Part shown: in pieces, positions 24,408 through 32,026 of the stretch
Layout of the letters: each line of letters begins with the position of its first letter
Position numbering within the stretch: the first letter of the stretch is position 1
Assembly (NCBI GenBank): GCA_018400535.1
Contig: JAGYMQ010000077.1
Span: 1 to 42,649 of the forward strand
Reading direction: 5' to 3'
DNA length: 42,649 bases
From: Candidatus Cloacimonadota bacterium
GTDB lineage: Bacteria; Cloacimonadota; Cloacimonadia; Cloacimonadales; TCS61
Notes under the pieces: generated by a model
Database searches by the model: none
Told to the model about the DNA's origin: nothing
The model's input: only the letters and a program-made list of their open reading frames with translations
Program-made: the position numbers and the translations under genes

Positions 24408-24968
24408 ATGGAATTTTTGGAAGTAATCAAAACTCGAAAAAGCATCAGAGATTTCAGCTCCAAATCAATTCCTGAAAAAATTTTGCAGGAAATTCTGGAA
24501 GCTGGAAGAATAGCTCCATCTTTTCAAAATAGACAATGCTGGCATTTTATTGTGGTGACCGAAACAAAATTGCGGAAACAACTTGCTCTCCACAACGGTT
24601 TGATCGGGAAAGTGAATTTCTTTATCAAAAACGCACCCGTGATAATCGCTGCCTGCGCAGATCCATCACAAAGCGGCACACTTAATCAACAGAATTATTA
24701 TCTGGTCGATGTTGCTATCGCTTTCCAGCAAATGATGTTGACAGCTTGGAATTTTGGTATTGGCAGCTGTTGGCTGGCAGCTTTCAAAGAAAAAAAAGTG
24801 AAGAAAATCCTTGCACTACCAGCAAATTTTCGCGTTGTGGCAATAAGTCCCTTTGGCTATCCTAACAAGAAGGAACATATTTATAGCAAAGCGGTGAAAA
24901 CTATTGCTCGAAGCAAAAGAAGAAAAGATATCAAAAAAATCGTTTCTTATAATTATTATGAAGGATAA
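24408..24968 (+). CDS. nitroreductase-family flavoprotein
   Basis: The 186-residue protein has the family's opening 'FLEVIKTRKSIRDFSSKSIP' with the Arg-Ser phosphate-binding pair for FMN. 'LEAGRIAPSFQNRQCWHFIVV' and 'LTAWNFGIGSCWLAAF' are further FMN and dimer-interface motifs. It probably reduces an unknown substrate with NAD(P)H in the cytosol. The family also contains enzymes with quite different roles, so no substrate is proposed. It lies 41 bp after the barrel gene and 3 bp before the adenosine deaminase gene. The ribosome binding site is weak. Confidence 0.85.
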   Translation: MEFLEVIKTRKSIRDFSSKSIPEKILQEILEAGRIAPSFQNRQCWHFIVVTETKLRKQLALHNGLIGKVNFFIKNAPVIIAACADPSQSGTLNQQNYYLVDVAIAFQQMMLTAWNFGIGSCWLAAFKEKKVKKILALPANFRVVAISPFGYPNKKEHIYSKAVKTIARSKRRKDIKKIVSYNYYEG

Positions 24969-24971
24969 AAT

Positions 24972-26045
24972 ATGAAGTTAAATCGAAAATTTATTGAAAA
25001 ATTACCAAAAACTGATCTACACGTCCATCTTGATGGCTCGCTGAGATTGAACACTTTGCTGGACCTTGCCAAAGAACAAAACGTCAAATTGCCCACAACT
25101 GATAAAAAGAAACTGAAAAAGATCGTCAGCTGCGATGATGATTGTAAAAGTCTGGAAGAATACTTGAAAGCCTTTGAGATCACTTTGAGCGTTTTACAGA
25201 CAAAAGAAGCTTTGGAACGAGTAGCTTATGAGCTGGCAGAAGACGCCGCCAAAGAGAATATTCGTTATATGGAAGTGCGCTATTCTCCCATTTTGCATAT
25301 CCAAAAAGGACTTTCTCTTTCACTCATATCCGATGCCGTTCTCAATGGATTACGCAAAGCAGAAAAAGCATTCAATATAAAAACTTATGTGATCATCTGC
25401 GGTATTCGTAATATGGATCCTGATACTTCGTTACGCCTGGCAGAGCTCGCCGTCGCCTACAAAAATAAAGGTGTCATCGGCTTTGATCTTGCTGGTGCAG
25501 AATATAATCATCCTGCAAAAGATCATATGGATGCTTTTTATCTGGCTTTAAATAATAATGTCAATATCACTGTTCATGCTGGAGAAGCTTATGGACCGGA
25601 CAGCATTCATCAAGCTTTGCATTATTGCAGCACTCATCGGATCGGACACGGCACACGACTGATCGAAGACGGTGATCTCTTGAATTATGTGAATGATCAT
25701 CGCATTCCGCTGGAGATCTGTCTGAAAAGTAATCTGCACACCAAATCAGTCAAATCTATCCAAAGCCATCCACTCAGTTTTTATCTTGATTATGGTTTGC
25801 GCGTTACGCTAAATACTGATAATCGGCTTGTATCCAGCACAACTTTGACCGACGAATTTATGCTGGCTATAGAAAAATTAAATTTAAATTATAACGATGT
25901 GAAAAACATTATTATCAATGGATTTAAAAGCGCATTCATCCCATACCGCGAACGTGTCGTTCTCATCAATAAAGCGATCAAAGAAATCGAAAGTTTGGAA
26001 GAAGCAGAATTGAAAGAAAAGATCGTTCTGGAAGAAAAAATTTAA
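24972..26045 (+). CDS. add: adenosine deaminase
   Basis: Zinc hydrolase converting adenosine to inosine, or a close relative acting on another purine compound. Zinc ligands and catalytic residues are visible: His17 and His19 ('LHVHLDGS'), His202 ('VHAGEAYG', with Glu205), the His in 'RIGHGTRL', and Asp283 ('LNTDNRLVS'). The residue after Asp283 is Asn instead of the Asp seen in animal enzymes; this 'NTDNR' variant is common in bacterial family members. Length 357 is normal. It starts 3 bp after the nitroreductase stop and ends 6 bp before rmuC, so the three are probably co-transcribed. Confidence 0.92.
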   Translation: MKLNRKFIEKLPKTDLHVHLDGSLRLNTLLDLAKEQNVKLPTTDKKKLKKIVSCDDDCKSLEEYLKAFEITLSVLQTKEALERVAYELAEDAAKENIRYMEVRYSPILHIQKGLSLSLISDAVLNGLRKAEKAFNIKTYVIICGIRNMDPDTSLRLAELAVAYKNKGVIGFDLAGAEYNHPAKDHMDAFYLALNNNVNITVHAGEAYGPDSIHQALHYCSTHRIGHGTRLIEDGDLLNYVNDHRIPLEICLKSNLHTKSVKSIQSHPLSFYLDYGLRVTLNTDNRLVSSTTLTDEFMLAIEKLNLNYNDVKNIIINGFKSAFIPYRERVVLINKAIKEIESLEEAELKEKIVLEEKI

Positions 26046-26051
26046 GCTATT

Positions 26052-27356
26052 ATGCTTGATCCTATCACTGTTATCATCGCAGCTGTTTTTGTTTTTGTGA
26101 TCCTTTATCTGATCCATAATCAAGTTCTGAAAAAGAAGCTGTCTTCCTTGAATACAGAAAAGACAGAATTGACCACACGCAATGATCTGCTGATACAAGA
26201 AAGCAGCGATCAAAAAAGCGAGATCAATAAACTACGCGAATTAGACCGACAACAAAGCTCTGAGATCACAAAATTACAGACGATCAATCAGAATCTGGAA
26301 AACAAATTCACTGAGCAAAAAGAAGAAATTGCAGAACTCCAATCAAAATTTACAGAAACTTTCAAGAACCTGGCGAATGAGATATTGGAAGAAAAAACAC
26401 AAAAATTCACCGAACAAAACAAATCCCATTTGGATCAAATTCTCAATCCTTTGCGCGATAAGATCAAAGATTTTGAACAAAAAGTGAATGATACGAACGA
26501 GAAAAATCGGATGACAAATGCTTCCTTGATCCAGCAGATCAAAGATCTAAAAGATTTGAATCATAAGATCAGTGATGATGCAAAAAATCTGACTAAAGCT
26601 TTGAAAGGTGAAGTGAAAGTGCAAGGAAACTGGGGCGAGGTAATTCTGGAAAGAATATTGGAAGAATCCGGATTGAAAAAGGGCGAAGAATTCACAGTTC
26701 AGGAAAGTTTTTCTGAAGGTTCCAGTCGCCTGCAACCCGATGTGATAATCTATCTTCCCGAAGAAAAACACCTGATCATCGATTCCAAAGTTTCTCTGAT
26801 CAATTATGAGAAAATGATCAATGCAGAAAGTGAACAACATCGCGAGACCTATAAAAAAGCTCTCAATAATTCTGTCAAATCTCACATCGACAGACTACAA
26901 AAAAAACACTATGAAAACATCAAGCGACTGAATTCACCCGATTTTGTCTTTTTATTCCTACCGATCGAAGGTGCTTTCGCTTCCGTTTTGCAACAAGACA
27001 CTGAAATCTATCAATATGGCTTGAAAAAACACATCGTGATCGTCAGTCCGAGCACCTTATTGGCAACTCTCAGAACAATCGCTTTTATCTGGCGTCAGGA
27101 AAACCAAACAAAAAACGCCTTGGAAATCGCTCAAAAAAGTGGTGATCTACTCGATAAATTCATTGGCTTTTTGGAAGACATGAAAAAAATCGATGTCAAT
27201 ATTAGTCGCACGAGATCAGCTTATGATGATGCAGTGAAAAAACTTTCTGAGGGTAAAGGAAATATTTTGAATCGAGTAAAAATTTTAGAAGAAATGGGGG
27301 CAAAAGCAAAAAAGGAAATGCCCACAAAATTTAAAAAATTACAAATGGAAGATTGA
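26052..27356 (+). CDS. rmuC: RmuC-family DNA recombination protein
   Basis: An N-terminal membrane anchor ('ITVIIAAVFVFVILYLI') leads into a long coiled coil (about residues 25-170) and then the RmuC nuclease-like domain. Conserved blocks are 'GNWGEVILERILEESGL', 'LQPDVIIYLP' and 'LIIDSKVSLINYEKM'. The Asp and Lys in 'IDSK' match PD-(D/E)XK-type active sites. Family members limit inversion of short repeats and are linked to defence in some bacteria. Length 434 is normal. Tight spacing to add (6 bp) and to the small membrane protein gene (7 bp) indicates one operon. Confidence 0.93.
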   Translation: MLDPITVIIAAVFVFVILYLIHNQVLKKKLSSLNTEKTELTTRNDLLIQESSDQKSEINKLRELDRQQSSEITKLQTINQNLENKFTEQKEEIAELQSKFTETFKNLANEILEEKTQKFTEQNKSHLDQILNPLRDKIKDFEQKVNDTNEKNRMTNASLIQQIKDLKDLNHKISDDAKNLTKALKGEVKVQGNWGEVILERILEESGLKKGEEFTVQESFSEGSSRLQPDVIIYLPEEKHLIIDSKVSLINYEKMINAESEQHRETYKKALNNSVKSHIDRLQKKHYENIKRLNSPDFVFLFLPIEGAFASVLQQDTEIYQYGLKKHIVIVSPSTLLATLRTIAFIWRQENQTKNALEIAQKSGDLLDKFIGFLEDMKKIDVNISRTRSAYDDAVKKLSEGKGNILNRVKILEEMGAKAKKEMPTKFKKLQMED

Positions 27357-27363
27357 GGGAATT

Positions 27364-27561
27364 ATGGCTGGGGAGAAGGAAAAAAAGAAGGAAATCCATC
27401 GTGTGAAGAAAATCGTCCGTGTCAAAAAACCGATCAGACATACACGCAGGAAAAAGACATCCGATTCAATGTTGAAAACAATTTTGGTGCTGGGAGTATT
27501 TTTTTTCCTGGCCTATATTGGTTTTAATTTCATTATGTATATTATTGATGCAGTATTTTAA
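27364..27561 (+). CDS. very basic single-helix membrane miniprotein, copy 1
   Basis: 65 residues: a Lys/Arg-rich cytoplasmic stretch of about 35 residues ('KKIVRVKKPIRHTRRKK'), then one membrane helix ('ILVLGVFFFLAYIGFNFIM') ending 'YIIDAVF'. GAGGG precedes the ATG. The next gene has the same plan and a similar 'GFN...Y.I' end, so the pair looks like a tandem duplication. The basic tail could bind nucleic acid or acidic lipids (inference). No family was recognised. Confidence 0.75.
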   Translation: MAGEKEKKKEIHRVKKIVRVKKPIRHTRRKKTSDSMLKTILVLGVFFFLAYIGFNFIMYIIDAVF

Positions 27562-27564
27562 AAA

Positions 27565-27756
27565 ATGAAAAAAGTTAAACATCCCAAAAAGCACCGAGTG
27601 CTATCTGATGATGGTAAAGTGCTGAAAAAACGGCGTGTCGTGAAATTCAAGACAAGGCGGTTCCGCGCCTTGATCATTATTGGTATAATCATTCTTTTTC
27701 TATTGCTTGCTTTTGCAGGATTCAATCTACTGCTCTATCTGATCGAAGTTATCTAA
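27565..27756 (+). CDS. very basic single-helix membrane miniprotein, copy 2
   Basis: 63 residues with the same design as its neighbour: a Lys/Arg-rich N-terminus ('KKRRVVKFKTRRFR') and one C-terminal helix ('IIIGIIILFLLLAFAGFNLLLYLIEVI'). The start codon is three bases after the previous stop, which indicates translational coupling. Both copies keep 'GFN' followed by 'Y.I', although their basic tails differ. Function unknown. Confidence 0.73.
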   Translation: MKKVKHPKKHRVLSDDGKVLKKRRVVKFKTRRFRALIIIGIIILFLLLAFAGFNLLLYLIEVI

Positions 27757-27760
27757 AAAT

Positions 27761-28102
27761 ATGGAAAAAATAATCAGCAATGCAGTAATGATCCTGGCTT
27801 ACTTCGCTCATTTAGTTGCCATAATTGTTATTACAACAGGTATGATAAAAGCTCTCAGAATCTTTGTGAAAGATATTTTCACCAGACGTAAATCAAGAAA
27901 AGCGATCGAAGAAAGTAGATTGGAAATTGGACACGCTTTTTCTTTGAGTCTGGGTTTCCTGATCGGAGCAAGTATCATCAAAACAGTTATTGCACCCACC
28001 TGGAATGATATCGGAAAATTAGCTGCCATCATTGCCATCAGAACCATTTTGAATTTTTTCTTGATGCGGGACATCGAAGACCTGACTAATAAAGATAACT
28101 AA
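27761..28102 (+). CDS. DUF1622-family membrane protein
   Basis: 113 residues with three hydrophobic segments. The diagnostic block is 'RLEIGHAFSLSLGFLIGASI' followed by 'APTWNDIGKLAAIIAIRT', as in DUF1622 proteins. These small membrane proteins are widespread and have no established function. It starts four bases after the second miniprotein and its stop overlaps the next start by one base (TAATG), so it belongs to the same operon. Confidence 0.85.
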   Translation: MEKIISNAVMILAYFAHLVAIIVITTGMIKALRIFVKDIFTRRKSRKAIEESRLEIGHAFSLSLGFLIGASIIKTVIAPTWNDIGKLAAIIAIRTILNFFLMRDIEDLTNKDN

Positions 28103-28560
28103 TGATAAAGAAAAAAGCAGAAAGATATCAGCGCATTTTAAACCAGCTCAGAGAACTTTTTGAACAAACTGATGAACCTCTGTCAAGAATGAGCACGATC
28201 GCTGCAATTTTACACCATAAATTTAAACATTACTTTTGGACCGGCTTCTATCAATTGATCGATGAAAATCTGGTTGTTGCCTGTTATCAAGGCAGTCTTG
28301 CTTGTTTGATCCTGGAAAAAAATAAAGGAGTTTGCTGGAAAGCAATTAACACAAAAGAAATTGTAATCGTTCCAGATGTAACAAAATTTCCTGATCATAT
28401 TGCCTGCGATAATCGTTCTCGATCAGAAATAGTCGTGCCGATAAAAAATTCTGCTGGAAAGATCATTGCTGTTTTGGATGTGGACAGTCGTGAATTTAAT
28501 GCCTTTGATGAGATAGATGCAAATTGGCTACAAAAGATCGTTACGCTGATCCACAATTGA
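28102..28560 (+). CDS. msrC: free methionine-(R)-sulfoxide reductase (GAF domain)
   Basis: GAF-fold enzyme that reduces free L-methionine-(R)-sulfoxide in the cytosol, using thioredoxin as partner. The three redox cysteines are Cys68 ('SLACLIL'), Cys78 ('KGVCWKA') and Cys102 ('HIACDN'). The spacing of 10 and 24 residues equals that of the E. coli enzyme (84, 94, 118). 'CYQGSLACLI' and 'SRSEIVVPI' are also typical. Length 152 is normal. The usual 'GVCG' is 'GVCW' here. The last 33 bp overlap the end of the convergent aroB-like gene. Confidence 0.9.
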   Translation: MIKKKAERYQRILNQLRELFEQTDEPLSRMSTIAAILHHKFKHYFWTGFYQLIDENLVVACYQGSLACLILEKNKGVCWKAINTKEIVIVPDVTKFPDHIACDNRSRSEIVVPIKNSAGKIIAVLDVDSREFNAFDEIDANWLQKIVTLIHN

Positions 28561-29544
28561 AGATAACGTTGTTACAAGCTTTTCAGGTGAAATTTTTCTG
28601 ATAGTGACATTTTCTTTCTGAAAAAGAATTACGACATTTTTTTCTTCAAATTTTTTATCCTGATACAGGATTCGCAGCGCTTTTTCTTTCCAATTCGAGA
28701 TTTTGCTTTTCATCTTTTTTGGAAAATCAAATTTGTTTAAAATGTTATTTATCTGATCATATTTTATTTTTGAGATAAGATTTTCTTCATAACTGAGTTT
28801 AGCAGCTGCTCGCATTCCCAATGAAACGGCTTCACCATGAGACAAGTTAAATGCTGATAAAGTTTCCAAAACATGTCCGAATGTGTGACCCAAATTCAAT
28901 TTCCGTCGTTCAGATGAATCAAAAAGGTCTTGTTCACAAAATGATAATTTTAGCTCAATCGCTTTTTTAATAATACTTTCGGTGATCTTCTGGCTGGCAG
29001 AAATCGTTTGTAGCAATTCGCCATTTTCGATCAAAGCAATTTTCACGCATTCCGCCCAGCCTTGCAATTTTTCTCGTGAAGATAAAGTTTCCAAAAAATC
29101 CAAATTAATGTAAATTTTTTCAGCTGGATAAAATGAACCGATCAAATTTTTATAGTTCTGGAAATTGACTGCAGTTTTCCCACCGACAGCAGCGTCGATC
29201 ATTCCCAAAAAAGTGGTCGGCATCAAGATAAGACGGCAACCTCTTTTAAATATGGAGGATGCCAGGGCTGCAATATCCAGTGTGATCCCGCCACCAATGG
29301 CAAAAATGATCGTTTCCCGCTTTACTTCGTTCTCCAAAAAAAAATGGAAGATCATTTCCAGATATGATAAACTCTTGTTTTTTTCTTTTGCCTCAAATAA
29401 AAAAATTGGACGATATTTCCAGATACAACTCAATTTTTTTTCATACAGAGCAAAGACTTTTTTATCCACGACGAAAATTTTTTCAGCAGGATCTGCTTTC
29501 GTTAAATTTTCTAAAGATGATAAAAATCTAATTTTGGATTTCAT
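28528..29544 (-). CDS. aroB: 3-dehydroquinate synthase-family protein
   Basis: NAD- and metal-dependent cyclase family. Seen motifs are 'FAIGGGITLDIAAL', 'PTTFLGMIDAAVGGKTAVN', 'KNLIGSFYP' and the metal-binding 'NLGHTFGHVLE' and 'HGEAVSLGM'. Active-site Asp, Lys and His positions appear intact. Length 338 is close to AroB. It is the last gene of the polysaccharide operon, overlapping the flippase stop by ATGA. No other shikimate gene is in the window. It may therefore be the housekeeping enzyme or a relative making a cyclitol for the glycan; sequence alone cannot decide. The 3' end overlaps msrC on the other strand by 33 bp. Confidence 0.8.
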   Translation of the reverse strand: MKSKIRFLSSLENLTKADPAEKIFVVDKKVFALYEKKLSCIWKYRPIFLFEAKEKNKSLSYLEMIFHFFLENEVKRETIIFAIGGGITLDIAALASSIFKRGCRLILMPTTFLGMIDAAVGGKTAVNFQNYKNLIGSFYPAEKIYINLDFLETLSSREKLQGWAECVKIALIENGELLQTISASQKITESIIKKAIELKLSFCEQDLFDSSERRKLNLGHTFGHVLETLSAFNLSHGEAVSLGMRAAAKLSYEENLISKIKYDQINNILNKFDFPKKMKSKISNWKEKALRILYQDKKFEEKNVVILFQKENVTIRKISPEKLVTTLSSIVDQRNDLL

Positions 29545-30992
29545 TGAACTTCTTGCCCAAAAAATGATCTAAATCTAAACCATTTATTTTTTTGTTTGAG
29601 AAACAGAAAAACAAGAATGATCAGGATTCCAATTACTTTATATAGCGTGATTTTCCAACTCATTTGCAATTGCCAGCTGAAAAATGTCACCACAAAAATA
29701 AGTAACAGCGAAAAAAATATTTTCCAGAGATCAAATCCTATCTTGATCTGCTTTTCGACGCTGATGAACATCATTATCACGATAAAAAGATAGGAAATAA
29801 TAGACGTGATAGCAGCTCCATAAATTCCATATTTGGGAATAAAAAGATAATTTAAAAAAAGATTTAGCACAGCTCCGATCACAACTGACAAAGATAGTTT
29901 TTTGGCATCCTTTTTAATATAAAATCCGATTTTGATGATATTAAAAATTCCCAACAGGAAAACAGAGATCACGCCAGCAAATACGACATTTTTCGCTTCA
30001 AAATATCTGGGATCAATGAATAGTGCAAAAATCTCGTTCGTGAATAAAATTATCGAGATCGCCAAAAAACTACCCAATCCCAAAAAGTAATTGAAGATCT
30101 TCCGATAAATTCTTTTTGCCTGCGGCTGTTCAGCAATTCGCATCGCATAGGGCACGAAGATCAAGCTGACGATTGTCACCAAAAATTGCATGATCATCCC
30201 AATGCGATAACCTGTCGAATAAATCCCCGCATCGTGCAGACCATTTTTGGAGAGATAAGTAAGCATATAACGGTCCATCACGCGCAAGATGAGCGCTGCC
30301 AGAGTTCCTGGCACCATTACAACACCAAATTTCAAAAGCGGTCGTAATAGCTTCCAAGAAAAAAAACAATTTTTTGCTGTGGAAAATTTTTTCAGGACCC
30401 ATCCAATATTCCCCAGAGCAAATATTACTGAAACAATTGATGAGATCATCATATAATTGAAAACCGTGTTAACATCAAATTTTTTTGTCAGTGCTCCAAA
30501 CAAAAAGAGGATCAGCAAAAGAAAGTTTTTAATTCCACCCAAAATAGCATAATTCAAAGACCTTTCCATCATGATCAGAATTGTGAGCGTCAAGCCGTAA
30601 ATGCAGCCAGTCAGGATGATGATAACAACTTGCGGGATCAATTTTGAATATGCCGGATCACGGACGACTAGTTCAGCGATAAATTTCGCATTAACGAGAA
30701 TGATCAGCGAGAAAAAAGTTCCAATGAAAATCAGAAATAAAAAGATCGAAGAAATGAGCGTGAAACGATATTCCTTTTCGTAACTTTCATGAAAGTAGGA
30801 AAGAACAGCTTGTTCCAAACCAAAAAGATAAAAAAGATTCGCCACAGCAACAAAAAAGAGAAAATTGGAATAAACGGCATATTCTGCCGGCAGCATAAAG
30901 CGTGTGAAAATCGGCAAAAAGATCAATAAAATGATCTTATTGAAAAGATTCCCAGCAAAATAATGCGCTGCTTTTCTAAAATATTTTTTCAT
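29541..30992 (-). CDS. Wzx-like polysaccharide flippase
   Basis: 483 residues with about 12-14 membrane helices throughout, starting 'FAGNLFNKIILLIFLPIFTRF', a typical opening of the polysaccharide-transporter (MOP/Wzx) superfamily. Further blocks 'MVPGTLAALILRVMDRYML' and 'GIYSTGYRIGMIMQFLV' match flippases. It should move lipid-linked oligosaccharide across the inner membrane. It overlaps the upstream glycosyltransferase and the downstream aroB-like gene by four bases each. No Wzy-type polymerase was recognised in the window. Confidence 0.88.
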   Translation of the reverse strand: MKKYFRKAAHYFAGNLFNKIILLIFLPIFTRFMLPAEYAVYSNFLFFVAVANLFYLFGLEQAVLSYFHESYEKEYRFTLISSIFLFLIFIGTFFSLIILVNAKFIAELVVRDPAYSKLIPQVVIIILTGCIYGLTLTILIMMERSLNYAILGGIKNFLLLILFLFGALTKKFDVNTVFNYMMISSIVSVIFALGNIGWVLKKFSTAKNCFFSWKLLRPLLKFGVVMVPGTLAALILRVMDRYMLTYLSKNGLHDAGIYSTGYRIGMIMQFLVTIVSLIFVPYAMRIAEQPQAKRIYRKIFNYFLGLGSFLAISIILFTNEIFALFIDPRYFEAKNVVFAGVISVFLLGIFNIIKIGFYIKKDAKKLSLSVVIGAVLNLFLNYLFIPKYGIYGAAITSIISYLFIVIMMFISVEKQIKIGFDLWKIFFSLLLIFVVTFFSWQLQMSWKITLYKVIGILIILVFLFLKQKNKWFRFRSFFGQEVQ

Positions 30993-32026
30993 TGAAGTAA
31001 AATATTTTGATACATTTGACTGGTCTTTGCTGCGATCTTTTGCCAGATAAAATTATCCAGAATGTGCTGCTTCAAAAGTTCATTCTGCTTTTTATCAAGA
31101 GATTTTTCAATCGCTTTTTGGATCGACTGAAATGAACTGGGATCGGGATATTCTGCTAGGTCCAGAAAATATTCTTTCGTGCCACCAAAAGGTGTGATCA
31201 CGATATTTGCACCAGCCAATCCCGCTTCCAAAGCTGCTCTTCCCGGCGTTTCATATAGCGTGGGCAAAATAAACGTGTGGCAGGCAGCATAAGCTGAAGA
31301 TAATATTGGATCATAATGATCAATCCATTTCAAAAGCAACATATTGGAATCTTTCGTGATCTCTCTTTCGCACCATTTTCCTTCGGGATTATTGAGGACA
31401 TCAGCGATGATAACGCTCGGATGATCGATGTTTTGTAGAGCTCTGATTATTTTTCGGCAATTCTTTCGCGCTGCACCCAAATGACCAACAAATAAAATGA
31501 AATCCTTTAATCCAAATTTTTTTTGGAAAAGGGAAGGATCAGCTTCAGCAAAACGCTTTTCCACTCCGTTCTCGATAACTTGCATTTTCTCAGCCTGCAA
31601 ATTCAATCCATTAAATAAAATTTCTTTTTCTGCTTTTGTATTTGGCAGGATCATTTCCGCCTCGTCGCAGATCTTTCGCGTAATGTGAAAATCAGATAAT
31701 ATCCCTTTTAAAAAAACTCTGGCAACAGATTCCAATTTCCGATATGAACGGATCTTCCAGACTGGATGGCGATTGAAAAAAATTGGATTAACCACGTAGC
31801 GCAAGTGTGAATTTTTTAAGCTTTGAGCCAGATGATAGGAACCGATATTTGCATTGAAAAGATGAAAAAGATCATTTCGTCCAAATTTTTGCTCGAAATC
31901 CCAGCTCTCAAAAAAATGCACGTCAATTCCCAGTTCGGACAGCGCTTTTTTCAATTGAATGACTTTGTAAGTGATTCCGCCTTTCAAAAAATTCACTGCT
32001 TGATAAGTGCTGAAAAATATTCTCAT
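30989..32026 (-). CDS. glycosyltransferase, GT4-like
   Basis: GT-B-fold sugar transferase of 345 residues. The N-terminal domain opens 'MRIFFSTYQAVNFLKGGITY'. The C-terminal nucleotide-sugar domain has 'LFVGHLGAARKNCRKIIRAL' and the EX7E-type region 'PTLYETPGRAALEAGLAGAN', followed by 'PFGGTKEYF'. It acts at the cytoplasmic face on a lipid-linked acceptor. Start and end overlap its neighbours by 4 bp. Donor and acceptor sugars are unknown. Confidence 0.85.
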   Translation of the reverse strand: MRIFFSTYQAVNFLKGGITYKVIQLKKALSELGIDVHFFESWDFEQKFGRNDLFHLFNANIGSYHLAQSLKNSHLRYVVNPIFFNRHPVWKIRSYRKLESVARVFLKGILSDFHITRKICDEAEMILPNTKAEKEILFNGLNLQAEKMQVIENGVEKRFAEADPSLFQKKFGLKDFILFVGHLGAARKNCRKIIRALQNIDHPSVIIADVLNNPEGKWCEREITKDSNMLLLKWIDHYDPILSSAYAACHTFILPTLYETPGRAALEAGLAGANIVITPFGGTKEYFLDLAEYPDPSSFQSIQKAIEKSLDKKQNELLKQHILDNFIWQKIAAKTSQMYQNILLQ

